The notes under the pieces were generated by a model. The model did not search any database. It was given only the letters and a program-made list of their open reading frames with translations, and was not told the origin of the DNA. A stretch of 11,585 nt of DNA from a bacterium. GTDB taxonomy: Archaea; Nanobdellota; Nanobdellia; Pacearchaeales; GW2011-AR1. Position numbers and translations under genes: made by a program. The DNA is taken from NCBI GenBank assembly GCA_030588935.1, contig JAUUWR010000026.1:1-11585 (forward strand). The letters are read 5' to 3'. Numbering within the stretch: position 1 is the stretch's first letter; each line of letters begins with the position of its first letter. Shown here one piece after another: positions 10,821-11,585 of this stretch.

Positions 10821-11585
10821 ATGCCAAAACATTCACAACCGCGAAGAGGAAGCTTGCAGTTTTATCCTCGGAAAAGGGCAAAGAAATTCTTGCCTAGAGT
10901 TAGCTGGGGTTCTTTGAAAAGAGGAAATATTGGTTTGATGGGTTTTATTGGGTATAAGGTGGGAATGAAATCAGCTTTTGTTCAGGACAACACACCTCAT
11001 TCTCATACCAAGGGCAAAAGAATTGCAATTCCTGTCACAATACTTGAGTGCCCTACAATGAAAATTCTTTCTGTAAGATTTTATAAAAATAATAAAGTTA
11101 TTGGGGGAATTTTAAATGACAATATTGACAAAGAATTGAAAAAGAAACTAAAGATGCCAAAACAGGCAGATACTAAGAAAAAAATAGGGGAAGTTAAGGG
11201 TGAATATGATGATGTCAGGGTTGTTGTTTATTCTCAGGTTAAAAAAACAGGGATTAAGAAAACTCCAGATATAAGTGAGATTGGAATTTCCGGCAATTTA
11301 AGTGAAAAATTAGAGTTTATTAAAAATAATTTAAAAAAAGAAATTTCTGTTAAAGATGTTTTTAAGGAAGAGGTAGTGGATGTTAGAGGAGTCACAAAAG
11401 GAAAAGGATTTCAAGGGCCAACTAAAAGATTCGGCTTGTCATTACGGTTTCATAAATCTGAGAAAGGGGTTCGGGGGCCAGGTAGTTTAGGTCCTTGGCA
11501 TCCTGCAAGGGTAACTTTTAGGGCTCCGATGGCAGGACAGATGGGTTTTTTTACAAGAGTTGTTTATAATAATAAAATAGTTGAT
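10821..11585 (+). CDS. rpl3: Large-subunit ribosomal protein uL3 (archaeal L3), 3' end cut by the window
   Basis: First 255 codons of ribosomal protein uL3, an early-assembly protein of the large subunit that contacts the peptidyl-transferase region of 23S rRNA. The frame is open to the last base of the window with no stop; archaeal L3 is usually about 330-350 aa, so roughly three quarters is present. The archaeal/eukaryotic form is clear from the N-terminus (MPKHSQPRRGSLQFYPRKRA), FIGYKVGMK at 42-50, VTKGKGFQGPTKRFG at 191-205 and RGPGSLGPWHPARV followed by PMAGQMGFFTRVVYN at 218-250. In archaea it usually opens the L3-L4-L23-L2 cluster, so uL4 should follow outside the window. The ATG at 10821 starts the conserved N-terminus; no ribosome-binding site precedes it. 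The gene upstream is not the SPOUT-methyltransferase-like gene often found before archaeal L3. Confidence 0.96.
   Translation, partial: MPKHSQPRRGSLQFYPRKRAKKFLPRVSWGSLKRGNIGLMGFIGYKVGMKSAFVQDNTPHSHTKGKRIAIPVTILECPTMKILSVRFYKNNKVIGGILNDNIDKELKKKLKMPKQADTKKKIGEVKGEYDDVRVVVYSQVKKTGIKKTPDISEIGISGNLSEKLEFIKNNLKKEISVKDVFKEEVVDVRGVTKGKGFQGPTKRFGLSLRFHKSEKGVRGPGSLGPWHPARVTFRAPMAGQMGFFTRVVYNNKIVD

Overview
The window looks like part of the chromosome of a small-genome archaeon, most likely a DPANN lineage of the Woesearchaeota/Pacearchaeota type. The evidence is an archaeal-type uL3 gene, an AMP phosphorylase (an archaeal nucleotide-salvage enzyme), an exported protein whose mature N-terminus has the 'GLLGDIWNKITGKA' opening I associate with DPANN exported proteins, AT-rich DNA, and TATA-like boxes centred about 25 bases before almost every start codon with no Shine-Dalgarno sequence (leaderless transcripts). 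The lineage call is inference. No tRNA, rRNA, CRISPR array or transposase gene was found.

Layout. Five genes lie on the minus strand from about 117 to 8606: an acidic amino-acid:cation symporter, AMP phosphorylase, an AI-2E/PerM-family membrane protein, a sodium:solute symporter and a large exported mosaic protein. A 357-base divergent promoter region (8607-8963) follows. Three genes then lie on the plus strand: a 218-aa hypothetical protein, a 294-aa protein with several helix-turn-helix-like modules around a charged coiled coil, and ribosomal protein uL3, which is cut by the window end. Each gene seems to have its own promoter, so I see no clear multi-gene operon.

How the genes fit together. 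The left half concerns the cell surface and nutrient uptake: two secondary transporters, one putative exporter/permease and one surface or secreted protein. AMP phosphorylase feeds ribose 1,5-bisphosphate from AMP into central metabolism. The right half begins a ribosomal-protein cluster, preceded by two proteins of unknown function.

The least expected content is non-coding. (1) A degenerate repeat of about 40 bp, with core CTCATCT, occurs seven times and in both orientations, only in intergenic DNA next to promoters. Four copies lie in the divergent region, two before uL3 and one before AMP phosphorylase. (2) A compact four-tract G-quadruplex motif lies in the divergent region. (3) A TATA box 250 bases before uL3 is followed by sequence that folds into an 11-bp stem closing two hairpins, which suggests a small RNA or a long structured leader. 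(4) A hairpin followed by seven T's ends the AMP phosphorylase transcript. (5) A palindrome sits between the TATA box and start of the HTH gene.
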